This document shows positions 54,122 through 63,576 of a DNA stretch of 64,000 nt, piece by piece; within the stretch, counting starts at the first letter, position 1; the number at the start of each line of letters is the position of its first letter. A program made the position numbers and the translations under genes. The stretch spans positions 1-64,000 of the forward strand of contig CAKUGR010000013.1 in assembly GCA_934654775.1 (NCBI GenBank). The letters run 5' to 3'. The stretch is from an uncultured Collinsella sp. (GTDB lineage Bacteria; Actinomycetota; Coriobacteriia; Coriobacteriales; Coriobacteriaceae). The notes below the pieces were generated by a model, which ran no database searches, was not told where the DNA came from, and was given only the letters and a program-made list of their open reading frames with translations.

Positions 54122-54592
54122 TTACTGAGCGGTCGCGGTCGAGCTAGCGCCCGCGGCTGCATCCTGCGAAAAGTCAAGTGTAACGCTCTCGCTGGGCTCC
54201 ACCATGCCATAAGCGCCCGCAAGGTCGCGAATGCGCGTGTCGGCACCATAGACCGAATGCATGACCTCCAGGTCGGAGCTCTCATCGGTCGCCTTCTCGA
54301 GCGTGTTGGTAAGCGCGGCGTTGCTGTTGAGTACCTGGGCCGTAACGCCGGCGAGCGCCACGCGGGCGACACCGATCGTCATGAAGATGGCCGCAATGAT
54401 ACAAAACGTTTTAAGAACGCTCATGAAAACCGGGCTTACCGCCTGGTTTGCCTGACGGCCCGCGCCCGTGTAGACATCAAAGCGCGGCGTGCGCTGCTCG
54501 CGGGGAGCAACGGGGGCCTGCGGTGCCTCACGATAGGCGGGCATGGCGTTCATATCATAGGCGAGTGCTGCGTTTGAGGTGTTATAGCCCAT
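54122..54592 (-). CDS. ftsL: FtsL-like divisome protein
   Basis: 156 aa, assigned from position between rsmH and ftsI and from topology. A disordered N terminus of about 50 residues, one helix at about 57-83 (FMSVLKTFCIIAAIFMTIGVARVALAG), and an extracytoplasmic coiled-coil-like stretch (VTAQVLNSNAALTNTLEKATDESSDLEVMH). FtsL is poorly conserved, so sequence alone would not prove it. GGGAGGCGG precedes the ATG. Confidence 0.75.
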   Translation of the reverse strand: MGYNTSNAALAYDMNAMPAYREAPQAPVAPREQRTPRFDVYTGAGRQANQAVSPVFMSVLKTFCIIAAIFMTIGVARVALAGVTAQVLNSNAALTNTLEKATDESSDLEVMHSVYGADTRIRDLAGAYGMVEPSESVTLDFSQDAAAGASSTATAQ

Positions 54593-54682
54593 GATATGCC
54601 GCCTCCCATCCCGAGTACGTTGGTAGTGTGTTTAAGCTTCGTTTGTGGCACGAGCGGGAGGTCCAATATCGCGCGGCCGCGC

Positions 54683-55648
54683 CTACAGACGCTGCGCCAC
54701 GCGGATCTTGGCTGATCTCGCCCGAGGATTGCGCGCAACCTCATCGGGTTGGGCAACCAAGGGTTTGCGGGTGATGACCTTGAGTATCGGCACGTTGCCG
54801 CACACGCACACCGGAATCTCCGGCGGACACGTGCACCCCTGGCTCATCTCCTTAAAGTGATTCTTTACGATACGGTCCTCGAGTGAGTGATACGAGATGA
54901 CGCAGATGCGTCCGCCCGGGTTGAGCCACCTGGTGGCGGCGTCAAGCCCTCGCTCAAGCACATCGAGTTCGTGATTGACCTCGATGCGAATGGCCTGGAA
55001 ACTTTTCTTGGCTGGGTGTCCGCCATGCCGACGAGCGGCAGCCGGTATTCCAGCCTTGATGATCTCGACAAACTGGCCGGTGGTTTCGATCGGTTCTTGC
55101 TCGCGACGGCGCACGATCTCGCGCGCAATCTGCGAGGCGAACTTCTCTTCGCCGTAGACGCGTAGAATCCGGGCGAGGTCGTGTTCGTTATAGGTGTTGA
55201 TGACCTCAGCTGCGTTTAAGGTGTTGTTACCCGGATCCATCCGCATGTCCAATGGGGCGTCCTCGTTATACGAAAAGCCCCTGCCAGGGATATCGAGTTG
55301 CGGTGACGAAACGCCCAAGTCAAACAGGAAGCCATCGACCCCGGGCACCTCGGCCGAGCAAAGCAGCTCGTCCAAGTCGCCGAAGTTGCCCTTCAGCAGC
55401 CGGTGCGGTACGCCGGGAACCTCGCGGTCCAGACGGGCGCCAGCGGCCTCGAGGGCCATGTCGTCCTGGTCGACGCCGAGCAAAAGGCCCGTCTCCCCCA
55501 CCTGCGCGGCCATCTTTACCGAATGGCCGGCACCGCCAAGGGTGCAATCGCAGACGACGGAGCCGCTCTTAAGCTGCAGCGACTCAAGCACTTCGCCGAG
55601 CATGACAGGTTCATGCCGATATTCTTGTGTCAAGATCCCACGCTCCAT
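54683..55648 (-). CDS. rsmH: 16S rRNA m4C1402 methyltransferase
   Basis: 321 aa. HEPVMLGEVLESL at the N terminus, SAM motif DCTLGGAGHS, FDLGVSSPQLD, RGFSYNEDAPLDMRMD, KKSFQAIRIEVNHEL and ISYHSLEDRIVKNHF. A cysteine cluster CTCPPEIPVCVCG near the C terminus is usual. It modifies C1402 in the ribosomal P site. Second gene of the division cluster, 20 bases after mraZ. Confidence 0.97.
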   Translation of the reverse strand: MERGILTQEYRHEPVMLGEVLESLQLKSGSVVCDCTLGGAGHSVKMAAQVGETGLLLGVDQDDMALEAAGARLDREVPGVPHRLLKGNFGDLDELLCSAEVPGVDGFLFDLGVSSPQLDIPGRGFSYNEDAPLDMRMDPGNNTLNAAEVINTYNEHDLARILRVYGEEKFASQIAREIVRRREQEPIETTGQFVEIIKAGIPAAARRHGGHPAKKSFQAIRIEVNHELDVLERGLDAATRWLNPGGRICVISYHSLEDRIVKNHFKEMSQGCTCPPEIPVCVCGNVPILKVITRKPLVAQPDEVARNPRARSAKIRVAQRL

Positions 55649-55668
55649 CCGTTACTCGTGCCTTGCCC

Positions 55669-56103
55669 TTACGAGAAGAAGAGGTCCAGCAGGGCCTCGT
55701 CGTCATCGTCCTCATCGGCCGTAGCGCGGTCCCAAACCTCAAGGTGGTCGTAGTTGCCCACAACTGTGACCTCGCGGTCGAGGTTCGCCTGCTTGCGGAG
55801 AGACTCAGAAAGACCGATACGACCGGCGCTGTCCACATCCATCGACGTGGTGCGCTTGTTGATCGCCCTCATGAGCTTCTGGTCGTTGATGTCACGCGGG
55901 TTAAAACCCTCGTGGCCCTCACGACCCGCGAAGAGTCCTTCGACCCACTTATCGAAGGCCTCGGCAGAGAACACGTACAGAGCATCGACATCCAGGGCTT
56001 TAAACACGCGAACGTGCTCTCCAAGCTCCTCACGAAGGGGTGCAGGCAGGGACAGACGACCTTTTGCATCGAGATTGCGCTCGTATGCACCCGTCATTCC
56101 CAT
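55669..56103 (-). CDS. mraZ: MraZ transcriptional regulator
   Basis: 144 aa with two SpoVT/AbrB-type repeats (about 8-55: YERNLDAKGRLSLPAPLREELGE; about 86-130: SMDVDSAGRIGLSESLRKQAN). Elsewhere MraZ represses its own operon by binding TGGG repeats, and such repeats stand just upstream here. GGGGAGGG precedes the ATG at 56103. The acidic C-terminal tail EDDDDEALLDLFF is an extra. Confidence 0.96.
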   Translation of the reverse strand: MGMTGAYERNLDAKGRLSLPAPLREELGEHVRVFKALDVDALYVFSAEAFDKWVEGLFAGREGHEGFNPRDINDQKLMRAINKRTTSMDVDSAGRIGLSESLRKQANLDREVTVVGNYDHLEVWDRATADEDDDDEALLDLFFS

Positions 56104-56171
56104 GTGCGCCCTCCCCTCGGTTACTCAGATGGCACGTACGCGGGGAACCACCCCGCCTGTCGACGTCATCA

Positions 56172-56200
56172 ATAATATGGGGAACCGCCCCATTTTTCAA
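56172..56200 (-). promoter_or_regulatory. Predicted promoter of the mraZ division operon
   Basis: TTGAAA (56195-56200), 17-bp spacer, TATTAT (56172-56177) on the minus strand, about 70 bp before the mraZ ATG. Confidence 0.75.
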
Positions 56201-56205
56201 CACCT

Positions 56206-56247
56206 TTCCCCACCCCTTCCCCCACCCCACCCCACCACTCCACCCCC
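56206..56247 (-). promoter_or_regulatory. Probable MraZ operator (TGGGG repeats)
   Basis: Immediately upstream of the -35, the minus strand carries a run of TGGGG-type units (GGTGGGGTGGGGTGGGGG, then AAGGGGTGGGG, preceded by GTGGAGTGG). MraZ in E. coli and others binds three or four TGGG(N) repeats. Here the unit spacing is about five bases, so several registers are possible. Confidence 0.7.
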
Positions 56248-56248
56248 A

Positions 56249-56296
56249 ATATGTTGTAAAACACCCCCGAGCATATGTTCGAAAACACAATATGTT
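56249..56296. promoter_or_regulatory. Three ATATGTT repeats upstream of the mraZ operator
   Basis: ATATGTT occurs at 56249-56255, 56273-56279 and 56290-56296, the first and third within an identical CAATATGTTGT. The third lies in the near-palindrome AACACAATATGTTGTGTT. They may be sites for an unknown regulator of the division operon. Confidence 0.4.
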
Positions 56297-56461
56297 GTGT
56301 TTGCAGCAAAGGCGGGATGCCACCTGTAGAACCTCGCTCGCGAACCTCAACCTTCAAGTTGACCTTGAGGCGATTTTTACGTCCCTTTACATGCCGTTCA
56401 CATCGCCCCCAAACTCCCCCACCCACGGCACGCACGGCCCACCACCGCGTCGGCGTCTGGC

Positions 56462-56530
56462 AAAAAAAGGGACGGACCCCAGATTGCCCACGCGCGTTAA
56501 AGCGCAGCTCGGCAATCTGGGGCCCGCTCC
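56462..56530 (-). terminator. Terminator of xerD
   Basis: A long stem of CCCCAGATTGCC (minus-strand arm from 56522) with 56477-56488, extended below by a GGGAGCGG/CCGTCCC pairing and followed on the minus strand by TTTTTTT (56462-56468). It isolates the pyrG-xerD unit from the mraZ operon. The stretch 56300-56460 shows nothing further. Confidence 0.85.
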
Positions 56531-56565
56531 CCCTAATAGTTATAAATATGCAGGTCGGCGAGGTG

Positions 56566-57507
56566 CTAGCGATGTGCCAGCGGATGCGCCGCCAGATAGA
56601 CCTCGGTAAGTTGCGTGCGGTCGACATGCGTGTAGACCTGCGTGGTCGAAATATCGGCATGGCCCAAAATCTCCTGCAGCACACGCAGGTCGGCACCGCC
56701 CGCGAGCATGTGGGTGGCAAAGGAGTGGCGCAAGGTATGGGGATGGAGTCCCACCAATCCCACCTGGCGCCCATACTGCTCGCATATCGCATGCACGGCC
56801 TGACGCGACAGGCGACGTCCGTTCTTATTTAAAAAGACCGCCGAGGTCTCCGTCCCGTGAGCATGGGCGGCCAGGAGAGCGCGCCCGTCACCTATATAGC
56901 GTGTCAGGGCACGCGCCGCGCTTCCCACCAACGGGGCCAGACGCTCCTTGGAGCCCTTACCGCGCACCAGGACAAACCCGTCATCGATATGGATATCGCC
57001 CACATCGAGCCCAACCAGCTCACTCACGCGCAAGCCGCAACCGTAAAGCACTTCCAAGATGGCATGATCGCGCAGTCCCATCTCGCCCTCGGGAAAGTCT
57101 TGATCGAGCAGTGCCGAGACATCCTCCACCGAAAGGTATTCCGGCAGGCGATCTGCCTTTTTGGGCAGGCGCAACGCCGCCGTCGGGTTTTGGGCCACGG
57201 CCCCATCGCGCACCAAAAAGGCATGCAGGCCCTTCACGGCAGCAAGCGCGCGCTCCACCGAGGCATCGGAATAGCCTCCGTCGCGGCGATCGGCAACAAA
57301 GCCCTCCACGACCTGACGGCTCACATCTTCAAAAGACGCAATGTCAGCCCGCTCCAGATAGGCGCAGTACGTCGTCAGGTCACGACGGTAGGCCGCAATC
57401 GTATTGCGCGCCAAACCCCGCTCGACCGCGAGGTAATCGAGATACTCCCCCGCCACCACAGCGAGCGACGAGGGAGCAGCTTCGGTATGTTCTTGGTTCG
57501 CCGGCAC
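56566..57507 (-). CDS. xerD: Site-specific tyrosine recombinase XerD
   Basis: 313 aa. N-terminal SAM-like domain (about 14-100), catalytic domain with Arg in YGCGLRVSELVGLD, HPHTLRHSFATHML (His-x-x-Arg), LGHADISTTQVYTHVD (His and Tyr nucleophile). It resolves chromosome dimers at dif with XerC. Start GTG 57507, two bases after the pyrG stop, in a TAAGGGTG arrangement; the frame open upstream overlaps pyrG and is not used. Confidence 0.92.
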   Translation of the reverse strand: MPANQEHTEAAPSSLAVVAGEYLDYLAVERGLARNTIAAYRRDLTTYCAYLERADIASFEDVSRQVVEGFVADRRDGGYSDASVERALAAVKGLHAFLVRDGAVAQNPTAALRLPKKADRLPEYLSVEDVSALLDQDFPEGEMGLRDHAILEVLYGCGLRVSELVGLDVGDIHIDDGFVLVRGKGSKERLAPLVGSAARALTRYIGDGRALLAAHAHGTETSAVFLNKNGRRLSRQAVHAICEQYGRQVGLVGLHPHTLRHSFATHMLAGGADLRVLQEILGHADISTTQVYTHVDRTQLTEVYLAAHPLAHR

Positions 57508-57509
57508 CC

Positions 57510-59177
<1,668 letters not shown>

Positions 59178-59349
59178 TTACCTGCGCTTCCCGTAGAAGT
59201 TGTCCATACACATCTTACGGGTCTTCATTGTAATACTCGCGACGCGCGCCGCACGCAATTTTTCTTACGCGCAATCGCATTTCTCCATCTCGAAACAAAA
59301 CGCCGTCCGGCTGCCCAGGCGGCGTCGCTCCCTTTATGATTGCGCGCTG

Positions 59350-59688
59350 TTATCGATCGGCGGCATCGTCCTTAATCATGTCCTGAACGAGCATGCCAGC
59401 ACGGATGCCCTCGAGATACCACTCGCCGCGCTCCGTGAGGCAAATGCCGTTTGCGAGCTGGCCGCCGTCGTCGCTGTAGCGCGAGACGACCTCAATGATG
59501 TCTTCGGATTCCAGGCGTTCAATTGCCGCGCGGGCGCGATACGGGGACACCCCCACACGCTCGGCAAGCGTCTTGCGCGAAAAGCCATAAAATCCGCCGT
59601 TGTCTTCGGACTGCTGTGCGATCTCCATCAGCACCTGCACCTCGACACGCTTCATATCGTTGACACTCGCACGACCCTTGCCAGCCAT
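59350..59688 (-). CDS. Winged-helix DNA-binding regulator
   Basis: 112 aa. A winged helix-turn-helix at about 10-75 (VEVQVLMEIAQQ...FYGFSRKTLAERVGVSPYRARAAIERLESEDIIEVVSRY), then a C-terminal helix pair. No ligand domain. GAGGAGGC precedes the ATG at 59688. A perfect inverted repeat (59746-59771) lies between its -10 element and the start and may be its own operator. Target genes unknown. Confidence 0.75.
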   Translation of the reverse strand: MAGKGRASVNDMKRVEVQVLMEIAQQSEDNGGFYGFSRKTLAERVGVSPYRARAAIERLESEDIIEVVSRYSDDGGQLANGICLTERGEWYLEGIRAGMLVQDMIKDDAADR

Positions 59689-59745
59689 GGCAGCCTCCTC
59701 AAACCGAGCACGGGCATCACTTGCACCGCGCGCGACCGGCACACC

Positions 59746-59771
59746 CCATGATGGCCGGCAACATCCATCAT
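59746..59771 (-). promoter_or_regulatory. Perfect inverted repeat in the leader of the winged-helix gene
   Basis: CATGATGG (59746-59753), 10-bp spacer, CCATCATG (59764-59771). It is centred 18 bases apart, about two helical turns, as expected for a dimeric helix-turn-helix protein. It stands downstream of the -10 TATACAAT (59807-59814). Confidence 0.55.
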
Positions 59772-59806
59772 GCGGCATCCCCGCAAAAGGATGAAACAGT
59801 TAGGGT

Positions 59807-59814
59807 TATTGTAT
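59807..59814 (-). promoter_or_regulatory. -10 element of the winged-helix gene
   Basis: TATACAAT on the minus strand, about 120 bp before the start codon; no clear -35. Confidence 0.4.
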
Positions 59815-59876
59815 ACCGCCCAAATCGCTTATAGGCAGGTAAACGAGCTAATTTTAGGTTAAACGGTAGCTTTGTT

Positions 59877-59918
59877 GATAAAAGGGGCACACCGAATGTA
59901 TACCCGATGCGCCCCTTT
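59877..59918 (-). terminator. Terminator of the DUF1846 gene
   Basis: AAAGGGGC (59881-59888) pairs with GCCCCTTT (59911-59918), with further inner pairs; on the minus strand the stem is followed by TTATC. Confidence 0.7.
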
Positions 59919-59937
59919 CGGACCAAGTTATCCAGGC

Positions 59938-61419
59938 TTAGCGGTGGAAGAAACCACGGCGCTCGAACTTGGGCTCGCAGCACACGTTGATGCCCAGCTT
60001 GCGCAACACCGTCTCGTCCGTCGGCGAGATGATCACGCTAAAGAAGGCATCGCAGCCGCGCAGCTGCTCCAGGCCCGAAAGGACGCGGGCCGCCGTCTCG
60101 CTCGTTGCCGAGGTGATCGAGAGCGCCATAAGCGTCTCGTCGGTGTGCAGGCGCGGGTTCTTGCTACCCAGGAAATGCGTCTTGAGCTTGCTGATAGGCT
60201 CGATCGCCTCATCGCTAATGACCTCGAGCTCAAGGTCAACGCCCGAGACATGCTTAAGTGCATTCATGATGAGCGAGCTCGCGGCGCCCAGGCGCGTGGA
60301 AGTCTTGCCGGTCACCACGGAGCCGTCGGGCATGACCATGGCGCCTACGGGGCCACCCGTCAGCTGCTCCCTGGTAAGGGCGGCCGAGCGTGCCGGCGAG
60401 TAGTTCTTGTCGATACCGGCCTTCTTCATAATGAGCTTGAGACGATCAACCTGCTCATCGCCCACACCGGTGCGGCGCACGGCCTCGACCGCAGCAAAGT
60501 AGCGGCGGACGATCTCCATCTTGGAAGCATCACGGCAGGCATCGTCATCGGTGATGGCAAAGCCGACCATATTTACACCCATGTCAGTGGGGCTCTGGTA
60601 GGGGCTCTCCCCCAGAATCTTTTCCATCAGGGCATGGACCACCGGGAAAGCCTCGACGTCACGGTTGTAGTTGACCGTGGTCTTGTTGTAGGCCTCCAAG
60701 TGGAAGGAGTCGATGATATTGGCATCGTCGAGGTCGGCCGTGGCGGCCTCATAGGCGATGTTGACCGGATGCGTGAGGGGCAGATTCCAGACCGGGAACG
60801 TCTCGAACTTGGCGTAGCCGGCGGCGGTGCCGTGCTTGTGCTCGTGATAGAGCTGAGACAGGCAGGTGGCGAGCTTGCCCGAGCCAGGGCCGGGAGCGGT
60901 GACCACGACGAGCGGACGAGTGGTCTCGACAAACTCGTTCTTGCCATAGCCGTCGTCGGAAACGATCAGATCGACGTCGTGCGGATAGCCCTCGATGGGA
61001 TAGTGCAACTTGGCGGGAATGCCGAGCGCGTTCAGGCGATTGCGGAAGACGTCGGCGGCGGGCTGGCCGGCGTACTGGGTGATGACCACGGCCGCGACAG
61101 CAAAACCGTTGCCGCGGAACAGGTCGACCAGGCGCAAAACGTCCTCGTCATAGGTAATGCCCAGGTCACCGCGAGCCTTGTTCTTCTCGATGTGGTTCGC
61201 GTTAATGGCGATGATGACCTCAACGTCGTCGGCTATGCTCTTGAGCATGCGAAACTTGCTGTCCGGCTCAAAACCCGGCAGCACGCGGCTCGCGTGATAG
61301 TCGTCAAACAGCTTGCCGCCAAACTCCAAATACAGCTTGCCGCCAAACTGCGAGATGCGCTCCTTAATATGAGCGGCCTGCAGCTCGATATACTTCGCGT
61401 TGTCGAAACCCTGGCGCAT
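59938..61419 (-). CDS. DUF1846/UPF0371 family protein
   Basis: 493 aa, full length for the family. Characteristic blocks: GFDNAKYIELQAAHIKERI at the N terminus, LYLEFGGKLFDDYHASRVLPGF, VVVTAPGPGSGKLATCLSQLYHE (a P-loop-like nucleotide site, about 170-192) and SPTDMGVNMVGFAI. Structures are known but the physiological role is not. GGGAGCC precedes the ATG at 61419. Monocistronic. Confidence 0.9.
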   Translation of the reverse strand: MRQGFDNAKYIELQAAHIKERISQFGGKLYLEFGGKLFDDYHASRVLPGFEPDSKFRMLKSIADDVEVIIAINANHIEKNKARGDLGITYDEDVLRLVDLFRGNGFAVAAVVITQYAGQPAADVFRNRLNALGIPAKLHYPIEGYPHDVDLIVSDDGYGKNEFVETTRPLVVVTAPGPGSGKLATCLSQLYHEHKHGTAAGYAKFETFPVWNLPLTHPVNIAYEAATADLDDANIIDSFHLEAYNKTTVNYNRDVEAFPVVHALMEKILGESPYQSPTDMGVNMVGFAITDDDACRDASKMEIVRRYFAAVEAVRRTGVGDEQVDRLKLIMKKAGIDKNYSPARSAALTREQLTGGPVGAMVMPDGSVVTGKTSTRLGAASSLIMNALKHVSGVDLELEVISDEAIEPISKLKTHFLGSKNPRLHTDETLMALSITSATSETAARVLSGLEQLRGCDAFFSVIISPTDETVLRKLGINVCCEPKFERRGFFHR

Positions 61420-61527
61420 GTATGGCTCCCGTCCCGTTTCCATTTAATGTCTTAGGCGATTATAACGGAGCAGACCCTCCCCAATGCCCAGACCATCAAC
61501 AGGCACCAACCAAACACGCGCTCGATA

Positions 61528-61595
61528 AGTTGCGGTGGAATAGTTCCCGCTTAGCCCCTCAGGACACACAAACAGGAACTATTCCACCGCAACTT
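61528..61595. repeat. Inverted repeat, family A, copy 3
   Basis: Perfect 21-bp arms (61528-61548 and 61575-61595; core TTGCGGTGGAATAGTTCC), loop 26 bases. Upstream of the DUF1846 gene and about 360 bp past the YfcC gene end. Confidence 0.9.
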
Positions 61596-61669
61596 CCCCT
61601 TTTTGGTACAAGCTAACCTGACCCCTTTGCATCAATAATGGAAACATCGCAGGTGGAGCATAAGTCAGC

Positions 61670-61777
61670 GAGCGCCCGCCAGAGCGAGCAAGGTGACGTG
61701 AAAGAGGAGGGCATAGGCCTTTTGGCCATGCCCGACGATTGAACGTCAGATTGCCGCTCTGGCGGGCGCGCAGCGTC
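61670..61777. repeat. Nested palindromic repeat, family B, diverged copy
   Basis: It aligns over about 105 bp with 5579-5685: CCCGCCAGAGCGAGCAAGGTG, GAGGGCAT, CCTTTTGGCCATGCCCG and AGATTGCCGCTCTGGCGGG match block for block, with compensating changes in the stem (CCAGAG with CTCTGG instead of CCAGCG with CGCTGA). That preserves the pairing and argues for a structured element. Confidence 0.8.
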
Positions 61778-61783
61778 GGCCGG

Positions 61784-61946
61784 TTCCGGCGTTTGGTAAA
61801 ACGCCGGAACACAAGTCGCCCCCTCCCGCGCACGGAACGGGAGGAGGCTAAAGGTAGGAGTCTACCGGTGGGTTGACCCCACCGGACAGACGATGACCAG
61901 GTGATCCTTTACAGGATCGTCAAGGTTTCCGTGGGGTACCCGTTGG
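61784..61946. other. Series of hairpins downstream of the YfcC gene
   Basis: Four or five short palindromes follow each other: GTTCCGGCGTTT..AAACGCCGGAAC, CTCCCG..CGGGAG, CCGGTGGG..CCCACCGG, GATCC..GGATC and GGGTACCC..GGGTAC. None is followed by a clear T-run. They may be the RNA end of the YfcC transcript or an unrecognised structured RNA. No coding sequence. Confidence 0.45.
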
Positions 61947-61950
61947 GTAC

Positions 61951-63429
61951 TTAGAGCATCACGCAGGCGATGGTCAGGATAACGGCGCAGACGACGGAGA
62001 GAGCGACGATGAGCTTAAGGGCAAACTTAAGCCAGGTCGTCCACTCGATCTTGGCCAGGGCGAGACCGCCCATGATGGCGCCGGAGGTCGGGGTGAACAG
62101 GTTCACGACACCGATGGCGGCGGAGAAGATCATGACCATGACCTCGGGCGAGAAGCCGAGCTTAACAGCCAGCGGTCCCATGATGGGCATGGAGACAGTA
62201 GCCATACCGGAGGTCGAGGGGATCAGGAAGGACAGGCCGAAGTAGACCAGGAAGCTCATGGGAGCGAAGACCACGCCGGACAGGCCAGCCAGAGCATTGG
62301 CGGCAGCGTCGAGGACGTAGACGTCGAGGCCGGTGCTAGCCATGAGGACGGAGATACCACGGGCAAGAGCGATGACGAGGACAACGGACATCATGTCGGC
62401 AGCGCCGGTGATGAAGGTGTTGACGATCTGCTTCTCGGACAGGCCGCCGATGATACCGATCAGGACAGCCATGAGGAAGAACCAGGTGGAAGCCTCGTCG
62501 AAGTACCACTGGCCAATGGGCAGGCCGGTGATCAGGGCAGACCAGCCCTGAACGACGGCGTTACCGTCGGCGTCATAGACGGCGCCAGCATCGAAGAAGT
62601 TGGCGACGCCCTCGTTGAGATCGGCCAGCGGGATGAAGCCGACGATCATGACGACGAAGGTGAAGGCGAAGGCGATCAGAACACCCTTCTGACGACCGGT
62701 GAGCTTGACCTCCTTGTGAACCTCGGAAGCAGCCTTGCCGTGAGCCTCTTCGGCGTCCTTGAGCTCCTGCATCGAAAGGATGGTGGAACCCTTGTCAGCC
62801 TTGACCTTCTTGGCATAGCTCATCACGAAGACGATGGACATGGCGGTGGTAACAATCCACAGGACGGCACCGAGGCCGATGATGATGGACTGGTTGACCT
62901 CAATGCCAACGCCAGTCAGAGCGTCAACGGCAGCACCGACGGCAAACGGGTTAACCGTGGAGCCGAGGCAGCCGCAGCCAGCGCCGAGCAGGACGGTAGC
63001 AGCGCCGACCATGGGGTCGAAGCCAGCAGCCATCATGGTGGCGGCGAGCAGGGCGTAGAAGGGAACGGTCTCCTCGCACATACCATAGGTGGTACCACCG
63101 AGGGAGAAGATGAGCATCAGCACGGGAATGAGCATGATCTCATTGCCCTTAAGCTTCTGCACCAGAACGGCAATGCCGTTGTCCAGGGCGCCGGTCTCGG
63201 TCATCATGCCGAGGAAGCCGCCGAGGATCATAACGAAGAGGCAGACGGGCAGAGCGTCAGCGAAGCCCTTGACCGGGGCGGTGCAGAAATCGCTCAAGCG
63301 GGCAGCGGTAACCGCGCCACCGGACGTACCGGAGACGATAACGGTAACAACCGCGACGATTGCCAGCAGAGCAAGAAGAATGGTGAACGATGAAGGCATA
63401 CCGCGCTTTTTCTTAGCGGTCTCAGTCAT
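61951..63429 (-). CDS. YfcC-family carrier (probable arginine/ornithine or basic amino acid transporter)
   Basis: 492 aa, about 12-13 helices, YfcC/DcuC-type. SLGGTTYGMCEETVPFYALL, GCGCLGSTVNPFAVGAA and the C-terminal FLIPSTSGMATVSMPIMGPLA and NLFTPTSGAIMGGLALAKI are the conserved substrate-loop motifs. Members next to arginine-deiminase genes exchange arginine for ornithine, which fits the upstream carbamoyltransferase. I start it at ATG 63429, nine bases after GAAGGGGGG; ATG 63438 touches that site. Confidence 0.85.
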   Translation of the reverse strand: MTETAKKKRGMPSSFTILLALLAIVAVVTVIVSGTSGGAVTAARLSDFCTAPVKGFADALPVCLFVMILGGFLGMMTETGALDNGIAVLVQKLKGNEIMLIPVLMLIFSLGGTTYGMCEETVPFYALLAATMMAAGFDPMVGAATVLLGAGCGCLGSTVNPFAVGAAVDALTGVGIEVNQSIIIGLGAVLWIVTTAMSIVFVMSYAKKVKADKGSTILSMQELKDAEEAHGKAASEVHKEVKLTGRQKGVLIAFAFTFVVMIVGFIPLADLNEGVANFFDAGAVYDADGNAVVQGWSALITGLPIGQWYFDEASTWFFLMAVLIGIIGGLSEKQIVNTFITGAADMMSVVLVIALARGISVLMASTGLDVYVLDAAANALAGLSGVVFAPMSFLVYFGLSFLIPSTSGMATVSMPIMGPLAVKLGFSPEVMVMIFSAAIGVVNLFTPTSGAIMGGLALAKIEWTTWLKFALKLIVALSVVCAVILTIACVML

Positions 63430-63524
63430 AGTTCTCATCCCCCCTTCATAAATCAATTACTGATCTCGCCCGAAGCGGCTTTTCCGTGCCGTGCATGTCG
63501 CTCGATGCGAGATTTTTACCAGAC

Positions 63525-63561
63525 AAAAGCGCTCGGGGTGCGCAGCAATGCACCCCGAGCG
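63525..63561 (-). terminator. Terminator between the carbamoyltransferase and YfcC genes
   Basis: CGCTCGGGGTGC (63530-63541) pairs with GCACCCCGAGCG (63550-63561), followed on the minus strand by TTTTGTC. Strong, so the YfcC gene may need read-through or its own promoter. Confidence 0.85.
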
Positions 63562-63576
63562 AGATGCTAGATGCTC

